This document shows, one piece after another, positions 8,574-17,008 of a DNA stretch of 52,227 nucleotides. Made by a program: the position numbers and the translations under genes. The stretch is from SZUA-152 sp964401355 (GTDB lineage Bacteria; Pseudomonadota; Gammaproteobacteria; SZUA-152): assembly GCA_964401355.1 (NCBI GenBank), contig CAYNYJ010000012.1:1-52227 (forward strand), given 5' to 3'. Under the pieces are notes generated by a model. It worked only from the letters and a program-made list of their open reading frames with translations, searched no databases and was not told the DNA's origin. Each line of letters starts with the position of its first letter. The stretch's first letter is position 1.

Positions 8574-9932
8574 ATGAACGATTACCGCAGCAGTGTTGGC
8601 GCCGGCCACAATTCAACACCAACGTTTTCAACTCCACACCCGGTGCGAAAATATCCTTCACTCGCATTCTATAACTTTGCAATGATTGGCCTTTATTTTT
8701 TCTTTCTGGGAAACAGCTTTGCAACCGTTAACCACATTCCCAGCCAAATTCAATACGAACAAAATACAACAGTCCACTCATTCAACGAAACCACTCTTCT
8801 GGCCGAAGAACTTTGGGCGACATTATCTAATCATTTCGTATATCTTTACGAGAAGGGTGACTTCGAAAAAGCACATGCCATGGCCAATCGTACGCATACG
8901 ATTGCACTTAATAATTTTGGCATGAACAATATTAACACCGCCGACTCCCTGCTGAAGCTCGGCATCATCAACCAAACACTGGGACATTTGCCCACCGCTG
9001 AAGACCATCTACTCAGCTCGCTGATGATTCTGAAAAACCAACTGAGCCCAGATCACCCTGACGTTGCCGTAGCCGCCACCAATCTGGGAAATGTTTATTT
9101 CGATATGCATCGTTTTCGCGAATCAGAAAAATATCATCAAATGGCATTGCAAATTCGCCAAAATGCACTTGGCGAAAGTGACCCTAGCGTTGCCCAGTCA
9201 CTTTATAATCTTGCCGTCCTATACGAATATGAGGGGCTTTACGACAAGGCAGAAACGCTTTATCAAACGGCGATAAATTCATGGTCAAACAGTCTTGGCC
9301 CCACACACCCCTACGTTGGAAATGCGCTAGGCAATCTAAGTAATGTTTATGCCGCCCAGGAAAAATACACTGAGGCAGCAAATATTCTTCAACGTGCGTT
9401 AGCCTACAAAAAATCAGCCTTGGGGCCTCAACATCACGAAGTCGCACAAACCCTTATTAGTCTCGGTGCCGCATACCTGGAACAAGAGAATTATAATTCT
9501 GCAGGTAATGCCTATGCCGAAGCACTCGACATCGCCCAGCATATTTTAAAATCCTCTGATCCCCAGCTCGCGTTATTAATGTACACACTGGCGACCATCT
9601 ATCACATGCAGGCACGCGTGGCCGAAAACATCACTGACCTGTCAAACACCGCGCCCGTTGGCCATGATACCGTCCCCGAAGAAGTGACAAATGCTGCGCT
9701 TGAAATAGCTGCGGGCCGTGATACTGTCTCTCATACAGCGTCCAGCCACTCCGTAGCGTTGCTCAAACAGGCATTACCACTTTACGAAAAGGCCGCAGAT
9801 ATTCTGGATAATGAACAAAACAAGAATGGGCCTACACTGGATGTGGTGTTGACTGAACTTGCCATACTCTATAAAAAGATCGGCAACACCGACATGGCTA
9901 TTGCCACTGAGTTACGTCTTTCAACACACTGA
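8574..9932 (+). CDS. Exported tetratricopeptide-repeat protein (kinesin light chain-like TPRs)
   Basis: A 452-residue protein. A basic stretch (VRK, residues 24-26) precedes a hydrophobic run (about 29-48) ending in NSFA, which looks like a signal peptide or anchor. An ATG at residue 37 (8682) is an alternative start but would remove the basic part. From about residue 80 to 330 there are roughly six 42-residue TPRs of the TPR_12 type, each with LG/LGNVY-like and A-L-x-I elements and linked by GxxHPxVA motifs. The tail has two further helical hairpins separated by a Ser/Thr-rich stretch (about 365-400). TPR arrays of this kind bind proteins; the partner is not evident. It is probably cotranscribed with the 115-residue gene 40 bp downstream. 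Confidence 0.8.
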   Translation: MNDYRSSVGAGHNSTPTFSTPHPVRKYPSLAFYNFAMIGLYFFFLGNSFATVNHIPSQIQYEQNTTVHSFNETTLLAEELWATLSNHFVYLYEKGDFEKAHAMANRTHTIALNNFGMNNINTADSLLKLGIINQTLGHLPTAEDHLLSSLMILKNQLSPDHPDVAVAATNLGNVYFDMHRFRESEKYHQMALQIRQNALGESDPSVAQSLYNLAVLYEYEGLYDKAETLYQTAINSWSNSLGPTHPYVGNALGNLSNVYAAQEKYTEAANILQRALAYKKSALGPQHHEVAQTLISLGAAYLEQENYNSAGNAYAEALDIAQHILKSSDPQLALLMYTLATIYHMQARVAENITDLSNTAPVGHDTVPEEVTNAALEIAAGRDTVSHTASSHSVALLKQALPLYEKAADILDNEQNKNGPTLDVVLTELAILYKKIGNTDMAIATELRLSTH

Positions 9933-9972
9933 TATTTATTAATAAATTTTAGAAAACCCCATTGGCGACAAT

Positions 9973-10320
9973 ATGAATGAGTTAAATATTTCGTCCTATT
10001 CTGCGTTAAGCCCCAGCGAACCTCTATGGCGTCGCGCCCCCACCCATGACAGCGAAGGCCATCCCTTGAGCGATTTCATGATGCTCATCCCCAAACTGGG
10101 CCGACGTCCCCAACATCAAATCCAGCAAACCGTGCAACAACTGCAGGAGGTTTTTACCCATTACCAGAAGAACATTGTGTTTGTCGATTTGAATCTACGG
10201 ATCAATGTCCTGTGGGTCAGCGTCAAACCCGTGCCCGGTATTTGCCTGGAATTACCGACCGCCATTAAATCACGCATACCTGAAGCGGTGTTGGTTGCAC
10301 AACCACCGCATCAACAATAA
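9973..10320 (+). CDS. Hypothetical protein, 115 residues
   Basis: No family is recognised. The protein is soluble, with no signal peptide or membrane segment. It has a predicted helix rich in Gln (about residues 48-65) followed by alternating hydrophobics (NIVFVDLNLRINVLWVSV) that suggest two beta strands. The start is 40 bp after the TPR gene stop on the same strand, so the two are likely one transcript. Its 3' end faces metZ across 77 bp. Confidence 0.6.
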   Translation: MNELNISSYSALSPSEPLWRRAPTHDSEGHPLSDFMMLIPKLGRRPQHQIQQTVQQLQEVFTHYQKNIVFVDLNLRINVLWVSVKPVPGICLELPTAIKSRIPEAVLVAQPPHQQ

Positions 10321-10397
10321 ATACGCACTTATTACGCTGCCTTTTCATGACCCGTTTCAATCGTTATCGCTAAACCCGCTGATATAAATCCGCCCTT

Positions 10398-11588
10398 TCA
10401 GAGCAATGTCAGGCCACGCGCCAAGTCTGCTTTGATGTCATCTATTGCTTCCAGGCCAACGGCCACCCGCACCAGGCCATCGCTGATACCGGCTTCTGCA
10501 CGCGCCTCAGGGTCAACGCGCCCATGAGTGGTCGTCGCCGGATGAGTAATCGTGGTTTTGGTGTCACCCAGGTTCGCCGTTATCGACAACAGTTTTGTGT
10601 GATCAATCACTTTCCAGGCGGCGCTCTGCCCGCCCTTAAGCTCAAAGGATAAAACGCCCCCTGCTCCACTCTGTTGACGATTTGCCAACGCATACTGGGG
10701 ATGCGATTCCAGCCCCGGATAATTAACCCGCTTAATCGCTGACTGCGACTCCAGCCACTCCGCTAATATCTGCGCATTGCGACAATGCGCCTCCATGCGA
10801 ATCCGCAAGGTCTCCAGACCTTTCAAAAATACCCAGGCATTAAAGGGACTCATGTTGGTACCGCCGGTACGCACCACACCAAAAATATCCCCTCCCACAC
10901 AGTCTTCCGTACCGACAATGGCGCCACCGATACAGCGCCCCTGACCGTCGATGTATTTGGTCGCGGAATGAATGATGATGTCCGCACCAAACTCCAGTGG
11001 ACGCAATAATGCCGGCGTGCAAAAACAATTATCCACCACCAACTGACATCCGTGGGCATGCGCCAAATCCGCCAGCGCCTGAATATCAGCAACCTCCGTC
11101 ACCGGGTTTGACGGCGTTTCCAGAAACAACAATTTGGTTTCCGGGCATATAGCCGCCTCCCACGCTGACAAATCCGTCAACGCGACATACGTCGTCTGCA
11201 CCCCAAAACGGGCGATAATGTTATTGAACAACATTACTGTCGAACCAAAAATGGCGCGCGATGAAACAATGTGGTCACCGCTTTTCAAGAGCCCCAGACA
11301 GGTGGTCAAAATTGCCCCCATGCCGGAAGATGTCGCTACACAACGCTCGCCACCTTCCAGTGCCGCCAAACGTTTTTCAAAGGTGCGTACTGTGGGATTG
11401 GTAAAGCGCGAATAAATATTGCCGGGCTCTTCGCCGGAAAAGCGCGCTGCCGCCTGCGCTGCACTGTCATACACATAACTTGAAGTGGTAAATATGGCTT
11501 CACTCTGTTCACCTTCATTGGTGCGCTCATGACCCGCACGTACCGCCAACGTATCAAACCCGTATTGTTCTTCCGTATCCTGTGACAT
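10398..11588 (-). CDS. metZ: O-succinylhomoserine sulfhydrylase
   Basis: A 396-residue PLP enzyme of the Cys/Met metabolism family that makes homocysteine from O-succinylhomoserine and sulfide, by direct sulfhydrylation in methionine synthesis. The Schiff-base lysine is Lys211 in HSATKYIDGQGR and the PLP-ring aspartate is Asp186 (VVDNCF); YSRFTNPT near residue 59 is the usual phosphate and substrate-contact segment. The pattern and the position after purF match MetZ of gammaproteobacteria rather than cystathionine gamma-synthase. GAGG lies eight bases before the ATG. Upstream there is a promoter, a SAM-II riboswitch and a terminator-like hairpin, so the gene is separately transcribed and SAM-repressed. 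Confidence 0.95.
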   Translation of the reverse strand: MSQDTEEQYGFDTLAVRAGHERTNEGEQSEAIFTTSSYVYDSAAQAAARFSGEEPGNIYSRFTNPTVRTFEKRLAALEGGERCVATSSGMGAILTTCLGLLKSGDHIVSSRAIFGSTVMLFNNIIARFGVQTTYVALTDLSAWEAAICPETKLLFLETPSNPVTEVADIQALADLAHAHGCQLVVDNCFCTPALLRPLEFGADIIIHSATKYIDGQGRCIGGAIVGTEDCVGGDIFGVVRTGGTNMSPFNAWVFLKGLETLRIRMEAHCRNAQILAEWLESQSAIKRVNYPGLESHPQYALANRQQSGAGGVLSFELKGGQSAAWKVIDHTKLLSITANLGDTKTTITHPATTTHGRVDPEARAEAGISDGLVRVAVGLEAIDDIKADLARGLTLL

Positions 11589-11637
11589 TTTTTTGCCTCG
11601 TGTTCACAATATAAAGCCAGCAATAAGCGGCGGGCAC

Positions 11638-11668
11638 AAAAAAACCCACTCGCAATTGCTAAAGCAGG
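11638..11668 (-). terminator. Intrinsic terminator-like hairpin of the metZ leader
   Basis: On the minus strand a hairpin with arms CCTGCTT and GAGTGGG (three G-U pairs) is closed by an inner GC-rich loop and followed by seven T. Its 5' arm overlaps GCTTTAGC (11658-11665), which is exactly complementary to GCTAAAGC in the upstream SAM-II pseudoknot strand (11687-11694). The two pairings exclude each other, as expected for a terminator/antiterminator switch. Confidence 0.5.
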
Positions 11669-11680
11669 CTATCATTTCTC

Positions 11681-11737
11681 CACCTCGCTTTAGCCGTATT
11701 TATTCCGCGCCCGCAAGCTGATCTCAAATCGGCGCGT
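11681..11737 (-). promoter_or_regulatory. SAM-II riboswitch (metZ leader)
   Basis: Read on the minus strand, a perfect six-pair stem CGCGCC/GGCGCG (11731-11736 with 11706-11711) encloses GATTTGAG and CTTGCG. It is followed by the A-rich segment AATAAAT and then GGCTAAAGCGAGG. This matches the SAM-II pseudoknot in sequence and order: GAUUU in the loop, UUGC before the closing strand, then AUAAAU and GCUAAA. It begins about 13 nt after the predicted transcription start and lies about 90 nt before metZ, a methionine gene. SAM binding should lower metZ expression. Confidence 0.85.
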
Positions 11738-11756
11738 TGAACTAACATTCAGTTAG

Positions 11757-11785
11757 AGATTAGTGAAGCCTGCCGACTGCGTCAA
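11757..11785 (-). promoter_or_regulatory. Sigma-70 promoter of metZ
   Basis: On the minus strand, TTGACG (11780-11785) and TAATCT (11757-11762) are separated by exactly 17 bp. The expected start of transcription near 11750 places the SAM-II aptamer at the very 5' end of the RNA, which supports both calls. Confidence 0.7.
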
Positions 11786-11814
11786 GCTTTCATCTTTGCT
11801 CTTTATCGCTGTTT

Positions 11815-13326
11815 CTATGCCGAATTGTGCAGCTCCATAACCGCATCGTCATCGTCGCCTTGTGACTCACGCTCGCCATCATTTCGCTGGTTTTCAATAA
11901 AATCAAGATAATCCTGAGTAATGTCCCCGGTCACGTACTCACCATCAAACACCGAAGTATCAAAGTGAGTGACGGCCGGATTACCGTGGCGAGCGGTCTC
12001 AATCAAATCATCCAGATCCTGATACAGCAGCCAGTCAGCGCCGATCACTTCGGCAATCTGTTTTTCGTCCCGGCCATGACCCACCAGTTCTTTCACCGAG
12101 GGCATGTCGATACCGTACACATTGGGGTAACGCACCGGCGGCGCGGCGGAGGCGAAATACACCTTGTTGGCGCCCGCTTTGCGAGCCATTTGAATGATCT
12201 GTTTGGAGGTGGTGCCACGCACAATGGAATCATCCACCAGCAATACATTTTTACCCTTGAACTCCAATTCAATGGCATTGAGCTTTTGGCGCACCGATTT
12301 TTTGCGCTGCTGTTGGCCCGGCATAATAAAGGTTCGACCAATGTAACGGTTTTTAATGAAGCCTTCCCGGTAAACCACTCCCAGCTCATAGGACAACTGC
12401 AAAGCCGAAGTACGACTGGTATCGGGAATCGGAATAACCACATCGATATCGTGATCGGGGTACACCCGTTTAATCTTTTTAGCCAACGTTTCACCCATGC
12501 GCAGGCGTGCCTTGTAAACCGAAATGCCATCGATGATGGAATCGGGACGGGCAAAGTATACGTGTTCAAAAATACAAGGGGACATGTTTGGCTTTTCGGC
12601 GCACTGCCGAGTGCTGAGATTACCCTTCACATCGATAAACACCGCCTCGCCGGGGGCGATATCTCGCAGCAAATCAAAACCCAAAGAATCGATGGCAACA
12701 CTTTCAGAGGCAATCACATATTCATCGCCACGCGGGGTTTCACGCTTGCCAAACACCACCGGACGAATGCCGTTGGGGTCACGAAAACCCACAATACCGT
12801 AGCCGGTGATCATCACCACCACGGCGTAAGCACCCCGACAACGCCGATGCACTGCGGCCACTGCCTCAAACACATCGTTGGCATCGAGGGTCAACTTGCC
12901 TTCGTGTTGCAGCTCGTGGGCGAACACATTGAGTAACACCTCGGAATCCGAATCCGTGTTGATATGACGGCGATCCGCGCGAAACAGATCGCGTTTCAAT
13001 TCCGCGGCATTGGTGAGGTTGCCGTTGTGCGCCAACGACAAGCCAAACGGAGAATTCACATAAAAGGGTTGCGCCTCAGCCGAGGAAAAACAACCGGCGG
13101 TGGGATAACGCACATGGCCAATGCCCATCGAACCTTGCAGACGCCTCATGTGTCGGGTGCGAAACACATCACGCACCAGGCCATTGTCTTTGCGCAGGAA
13201 CAGCCGACCTTTATCGCAGGTCACGATACCCGCGGCGTCCTGTCCACGGTGTTGCAAGACCGTCAGGCCATCGTACAAATTCTGGTTAACATTCTCTGTT
13301 CCGATGATACCGATTATGCCGCACAT
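11815..13326 (-). CDS. purF: Amidophosphoribosyltransferase (glutamine PRPP amidotransferase)
   Basis: A 503-residue enzyme of the first step of purine synthesis, making 5-phosphoribosylamine from PRPP and glutamine. Cys2 of MCGIIGIIG is the Ntn-type nucleophile freed by removal of Met1. The glutaminase domain covers about residues 1-235 (HRGQDAAGI, GHVRYPTAG, SLAHNGNL). The phosphoribosyltransferase domain carries the PRPP loop VLLVDDSIVRGTTS (about 364-377). Length and motifs match the E. coli-type PurF, which lacks a propeptide. It follows cvpA by about 50 bp in the usual dedD-cvpA-purF order. Confidence 0.97.
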   Translation of the reverse strand: MCGIIGIIGTENVNQNLYDGLTVLQHRGQDAAGIVTCDKGRLFLRKDNGLVRDVFRTRHMRRLQGSMGIGHVRYPTAGCFSSAEAQPFYVNSPFGLSLAHNGNLTNAAELKRDLFRADRRHINTDSDSEVLLNVFAHELQHEGKLTLDANDVFEAVAAVHRRCRGAYAVVVMITGYGIVGFRDPNGIRPVVFGKRETPRGDEYVIASESVAIDSLGFDLLRDIAPGEAVFIDVKGNLSTRQCAEKPNMSPCIFEHVYFARPDSIIDGISVYKARLRMGETLAKKIKRVYPDHDIDVVIPIPDTSRTSALQLSYELGVVYREGFIKNRYIGRTFIMPGQQQRKKSVRQKLNAIELEFKGKNVLLVDDSIVRGTTSKQIIQMARKAGANKVYFASAAPPVRYPNVYGIDMPSVKELVGHGRDEKQIAEVIGADWLLYQDLDDLIETARHGNPAVTHFDTSVFDGEYVTGDITQDYLDFIENQRNDGERESQGDDDDAVMELHNSA

Positions 13327-13377
13327 CTGAAATACCTCATTAAATACCTACTCATAACCATCATTTACCCAACTCTG

Positions 13378-13872
13378 TCATTGACCGAGAATAGCACCGC
13401 CGGTTAATTCCGGCGCCACCGTATATCGCAGCCACAGGGCCAATTCATGAAACACATCCACCAATACCGACTGCTGCCACCACGGGTCTTGCGGCATCGT
13501 GGTCATACCCGCCAACAGTACCAACACTGACACCAGCACCACACCGCGAGCAATGCCAAAAGTCATACCGATCATGCGGTCGGTACTGGTCAAGCCGGTC
13601 TTCGACACCAGAGAACCTGCCAAACGATTGAGCAACGCGGTAATCACCAGCGTCACCACAAACAGAATCGTGAACGACACCACCATCCGCAACGAAGGTG
13701 CAGAAATCCCCGCCAGCAACAAATCCGCAAATTCCTGGGCAAAGGTCAGCGCCACCCAAAAAGCCGCTATCCACCCCAGCAGGGAAAGTGCTTCACGCAC
13801 AAAACCCCGCATCAAACTGAACAACGCGGAAATCGCGATAATACCGGGGATGACGATATCTATCCAAATCAT
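13378..13872 (-). CDS. cvpA: CvpA family inner-membrane protein
   Basis: A 164-residue polytopic membrane protein with four hydrophobic helices, opening with MIWIDIVIPGIIAISALFS and the basic FVREALSLLGW. CvpA proteins are linked to colicin V production and to envelope or bile-stress tolerance in enterics; the molecular activity is unsettled. The ATG at 13872 is preferred over a start four codons upstream because it gives the family's normal N-terminus, with GGTGG just ahead of it. It sits between dedD and purF as in many gammaproteobacteria. Confidence 0.92.
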   Translation of the reverse strand: MIWIDIVIPGIIAISALFSLMRGFVREALSLLGWIAAFWVALTFAQEFADLLLAGISAPSLRMVVSFTILFVVTLVITALLNRLAGSLVSKTGLTSTDRMIGMTFGIARGVVLVSVLVLLAGMTTMPQDPWWQQSVLVDVFHELALWLRYTVAPELTGGAILGQ

Positions 13873-13932
13873 AATAGCCACCAAATGTGCATAAAATCAG
13901 GCTGGCTCATTGCCAACAGAAACGTGGCTGCA

Positions 13933-14559
13933 TTATGGATACGCCTGCACCAAACCTTTCAGGCCCGCCACTTCCGCCAGTTTTTGACGCAGGCGTTCTG
14001 CAGACTTTCGGCTCACCTGCGGCCCGATGCGCACCCGGTACGCCGTGCCTGATGCACGTTTCACCGCTTCCACAAAACTGGCGTGCCCCTGCTTACGTAA
14101 CTTGTCGCGCAGTACCTGGGCATTGCGACGACTGGAAAAGCTGCCCACCTGCACCACCCAGCCACTGGCCGTGGACGGTTTGGCTTTCTTAGGTGCAACT
14201 TTGACCGCCGCAGGCTGTTTAACAGACGGAGGTTTTTTAGCGGTAGCCGTAACGGTTTTCGACGGAATCGAATCCGAGATTTTTTTCAGCGGCAACTTTA
14301 GCGGCGGTTTTGCAGGTGTTTCGTCCCGCTTGGCCAAGGAATCATCGCTCAATGGCATATTGGGCGCAGCGGCCATCGGCGGTGCCGTGGGTGCCGACGC
14401 GATGGGTGAGAATCGATAATCCGGTTCAGCAGGGATATTAGTATCGCTAATGCCTCCGGAAAGGTCACCGCCCCCCGGCAACAACATGGGAATGAAAATA
14501 ACCGCTAACGCGACAAGTACAATGGCCCCGACTAATCGCTGTTTAAGTTGAATATTCAC
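13933..14559 (-). CDS. dedD: SPOR-domain cell-division protein, DedD-like
   Basis: A 208-residue bitopic protein: a short cytosolic N-terminus, one membrane helix (about residues 10-29, VGAIVLVALAVIFIPMLLPG), a Pro/Lys/Ala-rich periplasmic linker, and a C-terminal SPOR domain (about 130-206, beginning SGWVVQVGSFSSRRNAQ). SPOR domains bind denuded glycan strands at the septum, so this protein should localise to the division site. The position between folC and cvpA is the canonical one for DedD. Confidence 0.9.
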   Translation of the reverse strand: MNIQLKQRLVGAIVLVALAVIFIPMLLPGGGDLSGGISDTNIPAEPDYRFSPIASAPTAPPMAAAPNMPLSDDSLAKRDETPAKPPLKLPLKKISDSIPSKTVTATAKKPPSVKQPAAVKVAPKKAKPSTASGWVVQVGSFSSRRNAQVLRDKLRKQGHASFVEAVKRASGTAYRVRIGPQVSRKSAERLRQKLAEVAGLKGLVQAYP

Positions 14560-14612
14560 AAAATGCCTCGGCCCTACCTCTAGGGAAATACCTGGGAAAT
14601 ATCAGGGGACGA

Positions 14613-15932
14613 TTATACTGCCTCACCCAGTACCGCCGCTACTGTATAAAACGATCCCGTCACCACAATACGGTCTTGCGTACTACTGGCTGCCAATGCT
14701 GCCTGATAGGCGGCAGCAACATCATCAAAAGTTTTTATTGCCGCAACAGGTATCGTGGCGTCGTTTGCGGATACCTGCGTCGAGACATGGGCGCTGACAC
14801 CCACCAATGCCGCTCGCAATTGCCCAACCGTGGCCGAACGCGGCACTGGCAGGGGAGCGAGATACCAGTCATCAACCTGCGGCGCCAACGCTGCCAGCAC
14901 CGCGCTAATATCCTTATCCGCCAGCATTCCCAGCACCGCAAGCGTGCGACCCGGGCAAGCCTGACGCGCGAGATTATCGGCCAAGGCCTGTGCGCTCTGC
15001 GCGTTGTGGGCCACATCGAGCACCTGCTCGGGCGCACCCTGCGACCTCGGTAATCGCTGATAACGCCCGGGCAACTGCACCGACTGCAAACCCTGTGCAA
15101 TCGCCTCGGCGTCCACCGGAAAATCCGTTCTCAGGGCCGACAGTACCGCCAGCACACCAGCTGCATTGTTCAACTGAAAATCGCCGGGCAGCGCGGGCAA
15201 CGGCAGATTGTCAAAACACTCGGAGCCACCCTGCCAGCACCAGCGATCCCTCTCGCGCTCAATCGATCTCTCAAAGTCTTTCCCCAGCAGCGACAGCGGC
15301 GTTCCCAGGGCTTCCGCCACCGCCAGCAACGACGCCGGTGGCTCAGGGTCTGCACACACCGCCACTCGACCAGCGCGCAAAATACCCGCCTTTTCACGGG
15401 CGATGGTCTCGCGATCCGCGCCCAGCCAGTCCACATGATCGATATCGATAGCCGTAATCAATGCGACATCCGCGTCCAGCACGTTCACCGCATCCAGCCG
15501 GCCGCCCAGCCCTACTTCCAGAATGGCGATATCCAGCTCGGCGCGATGCAAAATATCAATGGCCGCGAGCGTCCCAAATTCAAAATAGGATAAGGAAATG
15601 TCTGCGCGTGTCTCATCAATGCGCGCAAAAGAGGCACACAGCATCTCGTCATCAACCGGCTTGCCGCCAAGTTTGATGCGCTCGTTGTAACGCAATAAAT
15701 GCGGGGAGGTGTAACTGCCGACCCGATACCCGGCCGCCAGTAAAATGGCCTCCAACATCGCCACACTGGAGCCCTTGCCGTTGGTGCCAGCAACGGTAAT
15801 CAAGGTGAAATGGGGTTGATCAAGCCTGAGTCGCGTCAGCACGCTACCGACCCGCGCCAGTCCCAGTTCAATCTCCGTGGGGTGCAGGGTTTCCTGCCAG
15901 TTAAGCCAATCTTCGAGGGTGTTAAATCGCAT
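14613..15932 (-). CDS. folC: Bifunctional dihydrofolate synthase/folylpolyglutamate synthase
   Basis: A 439-residue Mur-ligase-family enzyme that adds L-glutamate to dihydropteroate and then polyglutamylates folates, using ATP. The P-loop is TVAGTNGKGSSVAMLEA (about residues 46-62), followed by SPHLLRYNERI, the Mg-binding segment ILEVGLGGRLDAVN and the ribose/phosphate motif VLDVAHNAQSAQALADNL in the C-terminal domain. Length is normal. It lies downstream of accD and upstream of dedD. Confidence 0.96.
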   Translation of the reverse strand: MRFNTLEDWLNWQETLHPTEIELGLARVGSVLTRLRLDQPHFTLITVAGTNGKGSSVAMLEAILLAAGYRVGSYTSPHLLRYNERIKLGGKPVDDEMLCASFARIDETRADISLSYFEFGTLAAIDILHRAELDIAILEVGLGGRLDAVNVLDADVALITAIDIDHVDWLGADRETIAREKAGILRAGRVAVCADPEPPASLLAVAEALGTPLSLLGKDFERSIERERDRWCWQGGSECFDNLPLPALPGDFQLNNAAGVLAVLSALRTDFPVDAEAIAQGLQSVQLPGRYQRLPRSQGAPEQVLDVAHNAQSAQALADNLARQACPGRTLAVLGMLADKDISAVLAALAPQVDDWYLAPLPVPRSATVGQLRAALVGVSAHVSTQVSANDATIPVAAIKTFDDVAAAYQAALAASSTQDRIVVTGSFYTVAAVLGEAV

Positions 15933-15943
15933 TTAGAAACAGA

Positions 15944-16035
15944 CTGTAGGTTGGTGTTGAGCACAGCGCAGCCCAACAAAAAAGAGGAATTCAACCTCTG
16001 CTGTTGGGCTTCGTTTCACTCACCCCAACCTACAG
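15944..16035. repeat. Imperfect palindromic intergenic repeat with CTGTAGGTTGG ends
   Basis: The left end CTGTAGGTTGG is mirrored by CCAACCTACAG at the right. An inner pair, GCCCAACA with TGTTGGGC, makes a nested hairpin. The element fills the folC-accD gap. It resembles the dispersed GTAGG(T/G)TGGG...palindromes of many proteobacteria (REP or MITE-like). Confidence 0.75.
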
Positions 16036-16061
16036 CAGCGGTTTGCCTAGCCACTCGTCAC

Positions 16062-16092
16062 TCGCCCCTCGCCCCTCGCCCCTCGCCCCTCG
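16062..16092. repeat. Short tandem repeat, TCGCCCC x4
   Basis: Four exact copies of the heptamer TCGCCCC plus a partial fifth lie just beyond the accD stop codon. This is low-complexity DNA with no evident function. Confidence 0.85.
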
Positions 16093-16100
16093 ATACTATT

Positions 16101-16961
16101 TTAAGGTGCCGACTGTCCCGTCAACATTGCCAACAGACTGGCGACACGATCCCGCAAATCACGACGCTCCACAATCATGTCAATCGCGCCTTTTTCCAGC
16201 AAAAATTCGCTGCGCTGGAAACCCTCCGGCAGGGTTTGGTGTACCGTCTGCTCGATGACCTTGGGCCCGGCAAAACCGATCAGCGCCTTGGGTTCCGCAA
16301 TGTTCACATCGCCTAACATGGCTAGGCTGGCCGACACACCGCCCATGGTGGGGTCGGTCAACACCGAAACAAAGGGAATACCGCGCTTGCTGAGCTTGGC
16401 CAGCACCGCCGAGGTCTTAGCCATTTGCATCAGCGAAAACAATGCCTCCTGCATACGCGCACCACCACTAGCGGAGAAACACACCAGAGGAATATTGTGC
16501 TTCAGCGCGGTATTGGCGGAACGCACAAAACGTTCACCAACCACCGAACCCATGGAGCCGCCCATGAATTTAAACTCGAAAGCGGTCGCCACCAGCGGCA
16601 CACCCTGCACCTGGCCCATCATGCCCACCAGGGCATCGGTCTCACCCGTGGTCTTTTGCGCCTGCGTCAGACGATCTTTGTATTTTTTGACGTCTTTAAA
16701 TTTAAGCACATCCACCGGTGTGACTTCAGCACCGATTTCCACCCGCGGCTCTTCGTCGAGAAAAATCTCCAGGCGACGGCGCGCACCAATACGCATGTGA
16801 TAATCGCACTTGGGACACACATCCAGATTGCGCTCCAGCTCCGCGCGATACAGCACCGCCTTACAGGCCGTGCACTTGGCCCAGATACCTTCCGGCACAG
16901 CCTTCTTCTGAGCGCCTGCAGTACTGATTCTTGATGGAATTAATTTTTTTAACCAGCTCAT
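16101..16961 (-). CDS. accD: Acetyl-CoA carboxylase carboxyltransferase subunit beta
   Basis: A 286-residue subunit that, with AccA, moves the carboxyl group from carboxybiotin to acetyl-CoA to give malonyl-CoA. The zinc ribbon has Cys30, Cys33, Cys49 and Cys52. The crotonase-fold core shows CFSASGGARMQE and the GVSASLAMLGDVNIAEPKA region that lines the CoA site. Length is normal. It follows trpA by 47 bp, so it probably shares the trp transcript. Confidence 0.97.
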   Translation of the reverse strand: MSWLKKLIPSRISTAGAQKKAVPEGIWAKCTACKAVLYRAELERNLDVCPKCDYHMRIGARRRLEIFLDEEPRVEIGAEVTPVDVLKFKDVKKYKDRLTQAQKTTGETDALVGMMGQVQGVPLVATAFEFKFMGGSMGSVVGERFVRSANTALKHNIPLVCFSASGGARMQEALFSLMQMAKTSAVLAKLSKRGIPFVSVLTDPTMGGVSASLAMLGDVNIAEPKALIGFAGPKVIEQTVHQTLPEGFQRSEFLLEKGAIDMIVERRDLRDRVASLLAMLTGQSAP

Positions 16962-17008
16962 GGTGTGTGTCTTGTTTCTCTAAATTCAGTGATGCTCTCT
17001 AACGACGA

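Noticed and set aside
11965..12936. Long open frame on the plus strand opposite purF
   Set aside because: It runs antisense to a clear purF gene, its product has no domain-like pattern and is His-rich from reversed codons; it is a shadow frame.
16062..16092. CRISPR array or functional tandem repeat
   Set aside because: The unit is only seven bases with no spacers; it is simple low-complexity DNA. No CRISPR array was seen anywhere in the window.
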